NCBI RefSeq assembly: GCF_002234675.1
Contig: NC_019879.2
Location: 12,342,464-12,406,463 of the forward strand
Source of the DNA: Oryzias latipes
Taxonomy: Eukaryota; Chordata; Actinopteri; Beloniformes; Adrianichthyidae
Length of the DNA stretch: 64,000 bases
Reading direction: 5' to 3'
Part shown: positions 55,641-64,000 of the stretch, piece after piece
Numbering within the stretch: position 1 is the stretch's first letter
How the letters are laid out: each line of letters starts with the position of its first letter
The notes under the pieces: model-generated
Database searches by the model: none
What the model saw: only the letters and a program-made list of their open reading frames with translations
Told to the model about the DNA's origin: nothing
Translations under genes and position numbers: made by a program

Positions 55641-56718
55641 CTTAGGCTGTCTTTTGTGTTCCTTTGGAAATATCCTCTTTCCTTGTAAATGTTCATTTTT
55701 TTGTAAAATCTTTGGTTTCTTTTACTGTATTTTCAGTTTCAGTTTCCTTATTTCAAACACAAATGAAAAAGTAAACACAGTAGTTTAAAAAAAGACAGAA
55801 AATAATACAGTGGGCTTGAAAAGGAGTGGGTTGAAGAGAAATCTTGTCTGATCCCACCACTTGTTTTACAACACCTGATGATGCATCTATTTCTATTTAC
55901 AGATATTTACAGAACATTCACATTACATTCTGCATGCCATCTTTTTCTTTTATTAATCATATCTTACTCCATAAAGTTCTATTAGGGAATTATTCTAGGT
56001 TTTTTTGAATACATGTACATTTTTGCTTTGTTTTAAACCTTCATCCAATCTGTTCCATAAATCCACACCACAATTTTATAAAAACATTTTGTTTTTTAGT
56101 ACAAATTCACTGCTTTTTGAAATTCAGTTGGTTTCTTAGATCGTAACTCCCGTCTCTGACTCTGAACATTTGCTATATGTTTATTGGAAGTAAGTTGCTT
56201 CTGGCTTTATACACAATAAGTGCTGTTTACAGTTTCACTAGTTCCCATAATTTCAATAAACCCAACTTTAAAAACAATACATTTGTATGTGTCCCATAAT
56301 CCACTCCATGAACTATTTGAATGGATTTTTTTGTAAGATGTACAAACACTCTAGATTTGTTTTATAAGTATTTTAACAAGCATGTGATACAAAAACAGGT
56401 AATGTGTGATAGTTTTTAAAGTTAATAGACTAACAATTATTCCAAATGTATTCGATCATTTAAAGTCGCATACCGGTTGGACTGCAGGTTTTGCTTTGCC
56501 TTCCATGTTCAGTCAAAAAAACAAAGGCACTGGTAGATGGTACTCTGGCTTCAGCTAGACGGGGTTCAACTCCCTGCAGTGTCCTTGAAAATTGTTTGAC
56601 TTTGACATGAAACATCAAAGTAAATAATATTCCAAAAAAGATTATTCTAAAGTTTTAAAGATTATTCTAAAGTTTTAAAGATTATTCTATGTTGATAAAG
56701 AATAGTTTAGGATTTAAT
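55641..56718. other. No recognisable gene
   Basis: AT-rich DNA. A short triplicate of AAAGATTATTCTA(AAGTTTT) occurs at about 56636-56692. Confidence 0.55.
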
Positions 56719-56720
56719 TA

Positions 56721-56900
56721 ACCCTTGTGCTATCCTAGGCACTTTAACATTGAGAGTTGAGTCATCTAGACCCACTAGACAGTGCTCTGAACCTTTTTTT
56801 CAATGATTTGTGATCTTCACTTCAAGGATTACATGAAATCTTTCCACCTTTATCCACCTTTGTCATGGTAGGGAGAACACATCAATGTAAGGGTGGGGTT
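56721..56900. mobile_element. TA-flanked MITE (ACCCTTGTGCTATC family), right end missing
   Basis: ACCCTTGTGCTATCCTAGGC follows TA at 56719-56720 and is colinear with 7667-7874. It stops at GGGTGGGGTT, about 25 bp short of the right terminus. Confidence 0.8.
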
Positions 56901-56984
56901 GAAATACCAATTGGACATGTATGTCATGTAAATGTATTCTTTTTTTCTCAATTGGTTGCATTGGTTTGTATTATGATGGTTCCA

Positions 56985-57080
56985 ACCAGTGTTGCCAAAT
57001 AGTGTCACAGTTTTCCAGCCCAAAAGTCATCTGAAAAACCGCCAGACCTAGCAAAAACCTGCCCACCCTTTCATGACCGC
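56985..57080 (-). repeat. Repeat segment shared with the hAT at 11614-12950
   Basis: On the minus strand, CAGATGACTTTTGGGCTGGA and AAACTGTGACACTATTTGGC match 12560-12605 (CAGATGACTTTTCGGCTGGA and AAACTGTGACTCTATCTGGC). Chance frames in both places give similar peptides, but this reflects shared repeat DNA, not a gene. Confidence 0.6.
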
Positions 57081-57105
57081 GGACCACAGGGGTTGGGGGG
57101 CATTG

Positions 57106-57165
57106 AAGTGCGGTGAGGTTGATGGCTGGTGAGGCACTGACTCCTCTGGAGTCAGATTTACAATT
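57106..57165 (-). mobile_element. Terminal fragment of the hAT family of 27293-28196
   Basis: GTGCGGTGAGGTTGATGGCT, then TGAGGCACTGACTCCTCTGG, is the reverse complement of the right end of the 904-bp hAT (28130-28190). It is truncated on both sides. Confidence 0.75.
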
Positions 57166-57501
57166 AGGTGTTAGAGAAAAGAAGAGCACAGATAGACAGC
57201 AAGTGGGATTGTGGGTGTTGGGGGTGGGGGTGTTAGAGGGGTTACTGATGAACCTGACTGCAGTGGGAGCTGTTTTTGAAGTGGAGAGGCTGGTCTAACC
57301 TGAGAACAGCTCCTCTGAGGATTCTCAAGTTCTTACTGATGAGCTTTTGCAGCCCTCTGATGACCATAGGGCGCAGACTCTGGGAGGGGGGAAAGAGCTA
57401 GGGGGAGTTCCAGGGCCAAGGTTGAGATTTATTTCACCACCATGTCACACTTTATGGGCCAAACCTCACAAGACGGCCTCAAATGTTACTCTCCTCTAGA
57501 G

Positions 57502-58036
57502 CAGTGATCCCCAACCTTTTTAGCGCCTTGACCCGGTATGACGTCACACAAAGTTTTCACGGACCGGTCTTTTTTTTTTTCTAATAAACTTTACTGCACA
57601 TTTTTCAATTTAACGGACCGGTCTTTGAGATTTTGGCGGAGGATTACTGTAGCAACGCCACACAGAAGGAGGAACAGATACGTGACAACACAAACCCAGA
57701 GCTTTAATATTGACACGCATGGATACAACATCGCACAGGAGTCATCATCCTCTCCCCTTGCCACACTCATGGTGCAAAAAAGAAGTACTGTCTATTAAAT
57801 ATAACTTTCTTTTTTTGGAAGTTGAAGGTTCTTCTTCTGTCTTCTGGCTGGGCCAGAAAGAAAGACATTTGTTTTTTACTCATTTTGCTAGTTCCTGGGT
57901 TTTATTTTAGTGGTAACCTATCACGTGACCGAGAAGAGCGTGATAGGTTGATAGGCGTTACTGGTAACATAGACAGATGTGACAGAGAATCGGGCAATTT
58001 TTCAAAATAAAACTGCTTTCAGATTCCGATTTAAAT
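57502..58036 (+). mobile_element. hAT-like element, left end and uncertain body
   Basis: CAGTGATCCCCAACCTTTTT followed by ACGGACCGGTC(TTT) repeated twice is the start of a common vertebrate hAT (Charlie-like) group. The matching right end GGTTGGGGATCACTG is absent, so it is truncated; extension to about 58036 is assumed from the lack of other features. No transposase. Confidence 0.5.
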
Positions 58037-58121
58037 AAATCTTTCCACCTTTATCCACCTTTGTCATGGTAGGGAGAACACGTCAGTGTAAGGGTGGGGT
58101 CATCTAAGATAGTACAAGGGT
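58037..58121. mobile_element. TA-flanked MITE, right-end fragment
   Basis: AAATCTTTCCACCTTTATCC through GATAGTACAAGGGT and TA (58122-58123) is the right part of the MITE family. It overlaps by about 65 bp the part already present in 56721-56900, so the two are not simply one split copy. Confidence 0.8.
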
Positions 58122-59158
58122 TAAGACAAAAAACAAACTAAAAAAAGGAAACTGGATAAGAGTTTTCAAATACTAAAGCTTTTATAAATATCTTGAGTTA
58201 CCCGATATACAATCAAATCAAATCAAATCAAATTAAACTTTATTTATAAAATAGCACTTCTCATGCATTTGTGCAGCTCCAAGCGCTTCAACATTAAAAA
58301 CAGAAAACACACAATATTAGAGTAAAAACCCAACCCACCCTTCATCCTTCCCACTCCCCTCTGCTAAAACATATGACCCATGGCCCCCATGTACAAAGAA
58401 TAATGACTATGTAACTGTAAAACTCAATTAAAAATAAATAAATAAATAAAGAAACAAACAAGTAAGGCTTGGCTCTGCAGTGAGCAAACAGTATATGGGA
58501 GTCTCTTCATACCAAGAGCCAGCTTGACCATGGGAGCATCGCCACAGAGCCCACCCAGACTGGGACAACAACGGGGTCCACTTCACAGCCGTGAAGCTGC
58601 AAAGTTAGACTTCAGCTGCCCCAGGAAGGGCGACGACCACTGCAACAACCACCGACCAAGCCGGCGAGCCCTGGAGGAAAAGATCCCCACAAACACTGGG
58701 GCTAAAATCATAATAAGATACTAAAATTAAAGACACAAGATGTATATAAAAACATAAAATTGAGATTAAGATGCATAAAATGAAATTCAATACATAAAAT
58801 AGCCTATACTAAAACTAATAGAATAAATTAGCAGTTAAAATCAAGTAAAAGCTAAATTAAAAAGGTAGATCTTGAGCCTCTTCTTAAAAACCTCTACAGT
58901 CTCTGCGGCCCTGAGGCTCTCTGGCAGGCTGTTCCACAAGCGAGGACCGTAATGGCAGTACTACGCCTCACCATAAGTTTTGGTCCTCACCTTAGGAACA
59001 ACTAAGAGGCCAGCACTGGAGGACCTCAGGGTCCGCAAGGGCTCATATTTTAACATAATATATCATTTGAATAAGAAGGCCCAAGACCATAAAAACATAT
59101 ATAAACCATTAAAAGTATTTTAAAATCAATCCTGAAAGGAGCCAATGCAGCGACTTTA

Positions 59159-60159
59159 ACCCTTGTGCTATCTTAGATGACCCCACCCTTACATAGACGT
59201 GTTCTCCCTACCATGACAAAGGTGGATAAAGGTGGAAAGATTTCATGTTATCCATGGACACCAGTGAGGTTCACAAATCATTGAAGAAAAAAGGTTCAGC
59301 GCCCTGTCTAGTGCAGGGGTGGCGAACACGCGGCTCTCGGCTCATGCGGCTTTTGGCCAACAAGCATGCGGCTCTCATCATATTTTCTATATATATTGTG
59401 CCTCATTTCATAATTTTTTCCCTCTTAAACCACACTCAAACCATCAGAGGGTATTAAAAATAAATACTAAATAATACTAAAAGTAATTTGGCAGTATGAG
59501 TGTTTGATGCCGCTCCTGACACATAAGTGACCGCCAATCATTTGCACAGGTTACGCCCAGTGCCGGAAAGATGGGGGTTAGCCCCGCCTTCAGCCTCTAA
59601 GACTAATGGGTAGTGGGGAATCTTAAGTGTAAAACCATAAGCCAGGGAGGAATGAGCAGAAGTGACTTGCATGCCGTTTGGCTGTTTGTGTGTGTGCTTA
59701 AGTTAATGTGCTCTCAATGTGGATTTTGGGGGGGGGGGCGCAAATGATGTAGCCAGTTTAATGGCAACTTAGCACTTGTTTGCTAACTACGTTGAAGGAT
59801 GAAATGAGTCTTTGCAATGTATTAACATTTAATAAATTATTTGCTTTTGATGCAAAAAGTCAGTCATTCAATTTCAAATAAAAAAACATATAAAAGCAAG
59901 ATACTCTAATGAAGGTAAAAATCAATTTAAGTGGCACACAACTGAAATGTAATGTATTCAATGTGTTATGGAAAATAATACGGCTTTAATTGCGTGTTTG
60001 TGTGTGTGTACGTCTTGGCAGGTCAGTGTGTGGTGTGGCTCTTTAAGTCTCACAGTGAAAAAATTCGGCTCTTGCTGTCAAACTTGTTCGCCACCCCTGG
60101 TCTAGTGGGTCTAGATGACCCAACTCCCAGTGTTAAAGTGCCTAGGATAGCACAAGGGT
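59159..60159. mobile_element. TA-flanked MITE inserted in the LINE and split by a hAT
   Basis: ACCCTTGTGCTATCTTAGAT follows TA at 59157-59158, and CCTAGGATAGCACAAGGGT precedes TA at 60160-60161. Without the 786-bp hAT and one target copy it is about 207 bp, like the copy at 7667. It is oriented opposite to that copy. Confidence 0.9.
59314..60099. mobile_element. hAT non-autonomous element nested in the MITE
   Basis: CAGGGGTGGCGAACACGCGG to TTGTTCGCCACCCCTG, 786 bp, flanked by perfect 8-bp repeats GTCTAGTG (59306-59313 and 60100-60107). No transposase frame. This is the youngest layer of the nest. Confidence 0.93.
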
Positions 60160-60465
60160 TACAACCGGTGTAATGTGTTCCCGCCCTCTGGTCCTCGTCT
60201 GAATTCGTGCCGCTGAGTTCTGCAGTAGCTGTAGATTTGAAATAGACTTTTTGGATAAACCAGAGAACAGGGCATTACAATAATCTAAACGACTAAAAAT
60301 AAAAGTATGCACGAGCACCTCTGTGCTGGGAAGAGAGAGGAACGGGTGGACTCTGGTAATGTTTTTGAGATGATAAAATCCTGTCTTAACGACATTTTTA
60401 ATGTGTGGGATAAAATTTAGCTCTGAGTCAAAAAGTACACCCAGCTTTCTAACACATTGAGAAGG

Positions 60466-63400
60466 TTGAAAATGATGAATTAGCGATTATTGAATCATAT
60501 ACAGAGTAATCCAACATTGTAGCAAATGGAGAAGAAGCAGTCACAATATGATGGGAGAAAATGAGATAGAGGAAAGATGCTTGCTGTGTAAAAGCCAGTC
60601 CACTGTTTCTCAACATGGAGCTTAAAGGCATGAACATAGTAGAGGCATGAACCTAAGGTTAAAAAGGTTCAGAGGGTCTTAGGGATACACAAAACTCCCA
60701 AATGAATCTGGTTATTTGCTGCAAAGTGTTCAAATGAACATTTTAATCAGATTTCCACTACTTTCAAACAAAGAGAAACACATGATGAACCAAAAACCAG
60801 ACGATTAAAAGGGTTTATTTCACTTTTTTTTTTCTTGAACATCGTCACCAGCTTTGTTGTGGGGATCAAAGACGTCAAAGAACAGGTCAAAGGAAAAACA
60901 GAAACTCTCTGGGATAATATCCCTTACAAGAACCCACTCAATGATGTTCTAGAGTGACTGAACTCGCTGTCTAAAGCTGGCTTTGAGTTAGCTGGAAAGA
61001 GCAGACAAGCCAGTGTGAGTTAGGAAAGATTGAACTTGTGGAGAGACACGCTGAAGTCACCCAGAAAGATGCACAACAAGGAGAGACACTGCAGTCACAA
61101 CACAACACCAGGGTTTCTTTACCTGGAGTGACTAGTTTGATCACTCTAACAGTCAGAGCTCTGTTACTCCTGGTTGGTGAGTAGTTTTTAAGTCTGGCTT
61201 TACCTGAGTTTGTTGCACAGAGAGGATTTAACTCAGGTAACAGAGGGGACATCTAGAAAGGAAACTTCTGGACTCACCAGTGAGTGGGGTCTCAGAGGTC
61301 AGACATCCCCTGTTCACCGAGTCACTTCAAAAGCTAATGACTTGCTCTATCTCAGCAGAGACAGAAGGGCAGACAGTGTGAGCGGAACACAGGCACTTGA
61401 GAAAAATGATCAAACACCATGATGTCCATTAAGGCACAACAAATACACTACAGTCACAAACAACAGGCGGCAGGGACAAAAACGTAATTCTCTCTGTGAG
61501 CACACACAGACATCAGTGTACAGATCTGCAGACAAAATCACTCTACGGTTACAAAGAAAGATTTCTACAACAACAGCTGACATTTAACACCAAAGAGCAG
61601 GCTGGATGGTGGCTTTTTCTGTACTTTAGGAGCCAGATGAGACTTTTCTGCTGCAAAATTTAGGCTTTGTTGCACCACTTTGCCCTTTCCCTGGGGAAAG
61701 TAATACTTAGGATTATATACAAAATAAAAGTTACATCGTGTTAGAAGAAAGAGCTTAAATCTTTTTTTTTAATCAATAACACAAAAAGAAGAGAACATAT
61801 ACTAGGAATAGCATTTACTATCTCATTAAAAGTTGAAGAACAGATTGTCCTAAAATGGCTTTTTATTAAAAGTGAAGCCTCACTTTTAACATGCTTACCT
61901 GGTATAGTGCCCTCTCACTGTGCAAAGTCATGTTTTATAAAGTTTTGAAAGTTTAATACAGAAAAATTAAACAACTAAAATGCTACGAGGAAACATTTGA
62001 AAAGGAAAAAAAGCCCAAAATACTAATTTACCAACATAAAATGTGTGATTTATTCTGATGAATAGCGTTCAACAAAACAAATATCAAGCAATAAACATAC
62101 AAACTAGCTTTCAAGCACTATTTCTTCACATCAAAACAAAGATTTGACTTATTAAACAGCAATTTTTATTTTTTTTATTTATCACTGTAAACAACTCCCA
62201 TGAAAACTGAAGACAGACATGTTTCCGACAGCAGAAAAAAGTCCTTCATTAGCTACTCTTCACATAACAAAAGATTTTTTTATGGTACACAAGTTTTCAA
62301 TGAGCTTTATGATGGCTTTTCTTTGACAGGATTTGATCCTATTTATAGTTCCAGTGTGTGTTCAGTCAGTATGTTAATATATTTTTTTAAATACACATCT
62401 TTTCCTTGAGGATGGTTTAAGTTTTGGCAAAGTCTCCAAAGTCTCTGCATCATTAAGTCATTGCCATCCCAAATTCTGCAGGAAAATGTTTGTTTTGCTT
62501 AAATGGATCCACAAAGCCAAAATTTTACATAAATGGCTAGTTTGATCTTGTTTGTACATTATGAGCTTTTACATTAGGTCCTCAAATATTTAGAATTCTG
62601 TAAATATGTAAATGATCTCGCGTATTGCTGCTATCTGCTAGCTTTCCGCTATCTACAAGATCTGGAAGTGAATGTGTGCTGTTAAACCCAAAAACAAAAT
62701 CTCAATATCTCGGCCTAATCTTTAATTAAGACTATAATTGATTCAATAAACAATTATTTGAAGAAAAATGCAAAATGTCAGCATATTTATTAATGTAAAT
62801 GAGTAAAGAATGACTATGAATTTAGGCCATTCGTGGTTTATTATAAAGAACTCACTGATAATAGACTTTTTCTTTCTTTCTTTCTTTTGTGTTTATTTGA
62901 AATCTGCAACTTAAATCACAAACATGGATTCAAACACAGCCTTGAATGGAAAGAGTTGAGGATAATAAAGTTAGCATTGTGTTTAGCAGCTGGGGTTCTG
63001 CCTGCCTTACAGTCATGTGGAAATGCTTTCTGTAGTGACTGTTTTCATGGGATTTGTTGACACTTGGTTATAAACTGACCAAATATGTCATCCTTTCAGT
63101 TTAGCCTCTGCTGTGATTGTAAGACAAGCTACTGTAGGACAAACACGGATGATTCTGCGTTGGCTCAAACATTTACAGCCTTTTGTCTGAAGCCAAAAAG
63201 CAGCTCAATTCTGCAGAGCTAGTCATCAACACCAACACTGTGTGCACTTCTTTGACAAACGCACATCCAAAGCAGAGTATCAATGCATACGTACAGTCAA
63301 AGCCCACACATACACAGCAAGACAAGATCAGACAAGGACATGTATGAAAAATATGAATGTCATTGGCATTTCATGGAAAGTGGCTTCTCCGATTCTTCCT

Positions 63401-63719
63401 ACACCGTCAGGTTTCTTCTTTCATGTCTTTCCAAATTTGACTCGTTGATTAACTTTTGACTGATCTATTTGCTCCAATTCTCAGTGTCATTTCAGCCCAC
63501 TACTGCTCGTCTCTCTGAAACCTCATGTTTGCAGAAGTGTTTGCATCAGCTGAACTGCGTCTCTCATGAAAAATCGATAACAAATCCTCCTAAACGTTAC
63601 ATTTTTCACTACTTTGTAGCTCAGGCCTCAAAATAGTGCACCAGAGGGGTGAGAATACAGTTCATATGGAGCTCTGTCTGCTTAAGACACAGACGACTGA
63701 GAGAACGGATGCTGGGGGT
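60466..63719. other. No complete gene; includes the 3' flank and probably the 3' UTR of mao
   Basis: The mao stop codon is at 63720-63722 on the minus strand, so its 3' UTR must run leftwards from 63719. Several TTTATT (AATAAA on the minus strand) occur, for example at about 62838 and 62892, and the true end cannot be chosen. A (CTTT)n tract is at 62866-62888. A minus-strand open stretch at 61120-61252 (MSPLLPELNPLCATNSGKAR) ends at a GTAAAG donor-like site but is unrecognised. Confidence 0.45.
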
Positions 63720-63875
63720 TTAACTGTGGGGCAGAAGGCCTTTCTTGTAGGCCACAAAGCCGGCTGCTGCGGCCACAGACAGGAAGCTGGAGACCCCCAT
63801 GAACCTCAGCAGACCGCCGACTGAAGGCAAATTCCTCTCCCAGAAGGTGGTGTGGAACGGAAGTGCTGGGACGTC
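63720..63875 (-). CDS. mao: Monoamine oxidase, last coding exon
   Basis: After the acceptor CTTCCCATGCAG (63887-63876) the exon encodes 51 residues from [20 protein letters not shown] to the stop. It matches the C-terminus of vertebrate monoamine oxidases: DVPA...[14 protein letters not shown], then a hydrophobic helix ([19 protein letters not shown]) and a basic tail KKGLLPHS. That helix anchors the flavoenzyme in the outer mitochondrial membrane, where it oxidises serotonin, dopamine and other amines. The tail FWERNLP...LLP-S is closer to MAO-A than to MAO-B; fish generally have one mao gene. Phase-0 intron at its 5' side. The catalytic and FAD-binding exons lie beyond the right edge. Confidence 0.95.
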   Translation of the reverse strand, partial: DVPALPFHTTFWERNLPSVGGLLRFMGVSSFLSVAAAAGFVAYKKGLLPHS

Positions 63876-64000
63876 CTGCATGGGAAGATCAGCAAAGTTA
63901 GGTTGAAGGTTTTTCTGCACTTTGAAAGGTAAAACTAAAAATAAAGTATTCAATTGAATGAATGGACTTTTACATATTAACGTGGCTTAAAAACAGAGAT
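63876..64000 (-). other. mao: Intron of mao (partial)
   Basis: Sequence between the acceptor at 63876 and the window edge; no further coding similarity. Confidence 0.8.

Larger units (their letters stand above)
58205..60465 (-). mobile_element. L2-like LINE, 5'-truncated, interrupted by a MITE
   Basis: Minus strand, 5' to 3': RKLGVLFDSELNFIPHIKN, FYHLKNITRVHPFLSLPSTE, FIFSRLDYCNALFSGLSKKS and LQLLQNSAARIQTRTRGREH. After the MITE come LHWLPF, then LRTLRSSSAGLLVVPKVRTK and GPRLWNSLPESLRAAETVEV, then FKKRLKIYLFNLAF. This is the RT C-terminal extension of L2-type LINEs. The 3' tail ends in (ATTTG)n at about 58209. Upstream RT and endonuclease are missing, as usual for truncated LINEs. Confidence 0.85.

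Noticed and set aside
1..64000. CRISPR array, operons, riboswitches or prophage
   Set aside because: Tandem arrays present are minisatellites without unique spacers, and the gene content is entirely eukaryotic.

Overview
This is nuclear DNA from a vertebrate, almost certainly a teleost fish. The evidence is one host-gene exon (monoamine oxidase, right edge), long AT-rich intergenic DNA, (CA)n and (TA)n microsatellites, tRNA-derived SINEs, and a dense, nested population of transposable elements (TEs) of kinds typical of fish: Tc1, hAT, PIF/Harbinger, piggyBac, Penelope, L2/CR1-like LINEs and sushi-like Ty3/gypsy. I cannot name the species. There are no operons and no prokaryotic features; nearly all short open frames are chance or TE debris.

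Layout. 0-11 kb: a tyrosine-recombinase retroelement scrap, a piggyBac relic (1777-3550), a 5'-truncated Penelope element (4405-5619, minus), a TA-flanked MITE (7667-7874) and a 1.03-kb Harbinger-type element (8323-9355). 11-25 kb: a Tc1 fossil split by a hAT with a perfect 8-bp target duplication, a second Tc1 scrap, LTR-like pieces, a decayed gene-family copy (18.6-19.7 kb), a minisatellite split by an LTR-like element that itself holds a SINE, and LINE fragments. 25-34 kb: sparse, with a 904-bp hAT (27293-28196), a SINE and a decayed ORF1-like gene. 34.9-46.1 kb: a minus-strand sushi-like Ty3/gypsy element whose integrase gene is split by a LINE, which is in turn split by a 5.95-kb tandem pair of long inverted-repeat (foldback) units. 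46-51 kb: an AT-rich tandem repeat and a Tc1-like element carrying a solo LTR.

51.2-55.6 kb holds the most interesting locus: an intact, intronless 854-codon gene for a protein made of the C-lobe of a HIPK-like pseudokinase followed by two degenerate SGNH-hydrolase-like domains. It lies just downstream of a 216-bp palindrome and a TATA-like box, and its 3' flank has expanded into a minisatellite of about 105-bp units. 56.7-60.5 kb is another nest: an L2-like LINE broken by a MITE, which is broken by a hAT. The window ends with the terminal coding exon of mao on the minus strand; the TE-rich DNA is therefore the region downstream of mao.

Functional reading. Only the mao exon and the 854-codon gene look like intact protein coding. 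The remaining coding material is decayed TE sequence. The tandem foldback pair, whose mirrored arms each carry promoter-like sequence and a consensus splice donor, is the best candidate for an undescribed mobile element.
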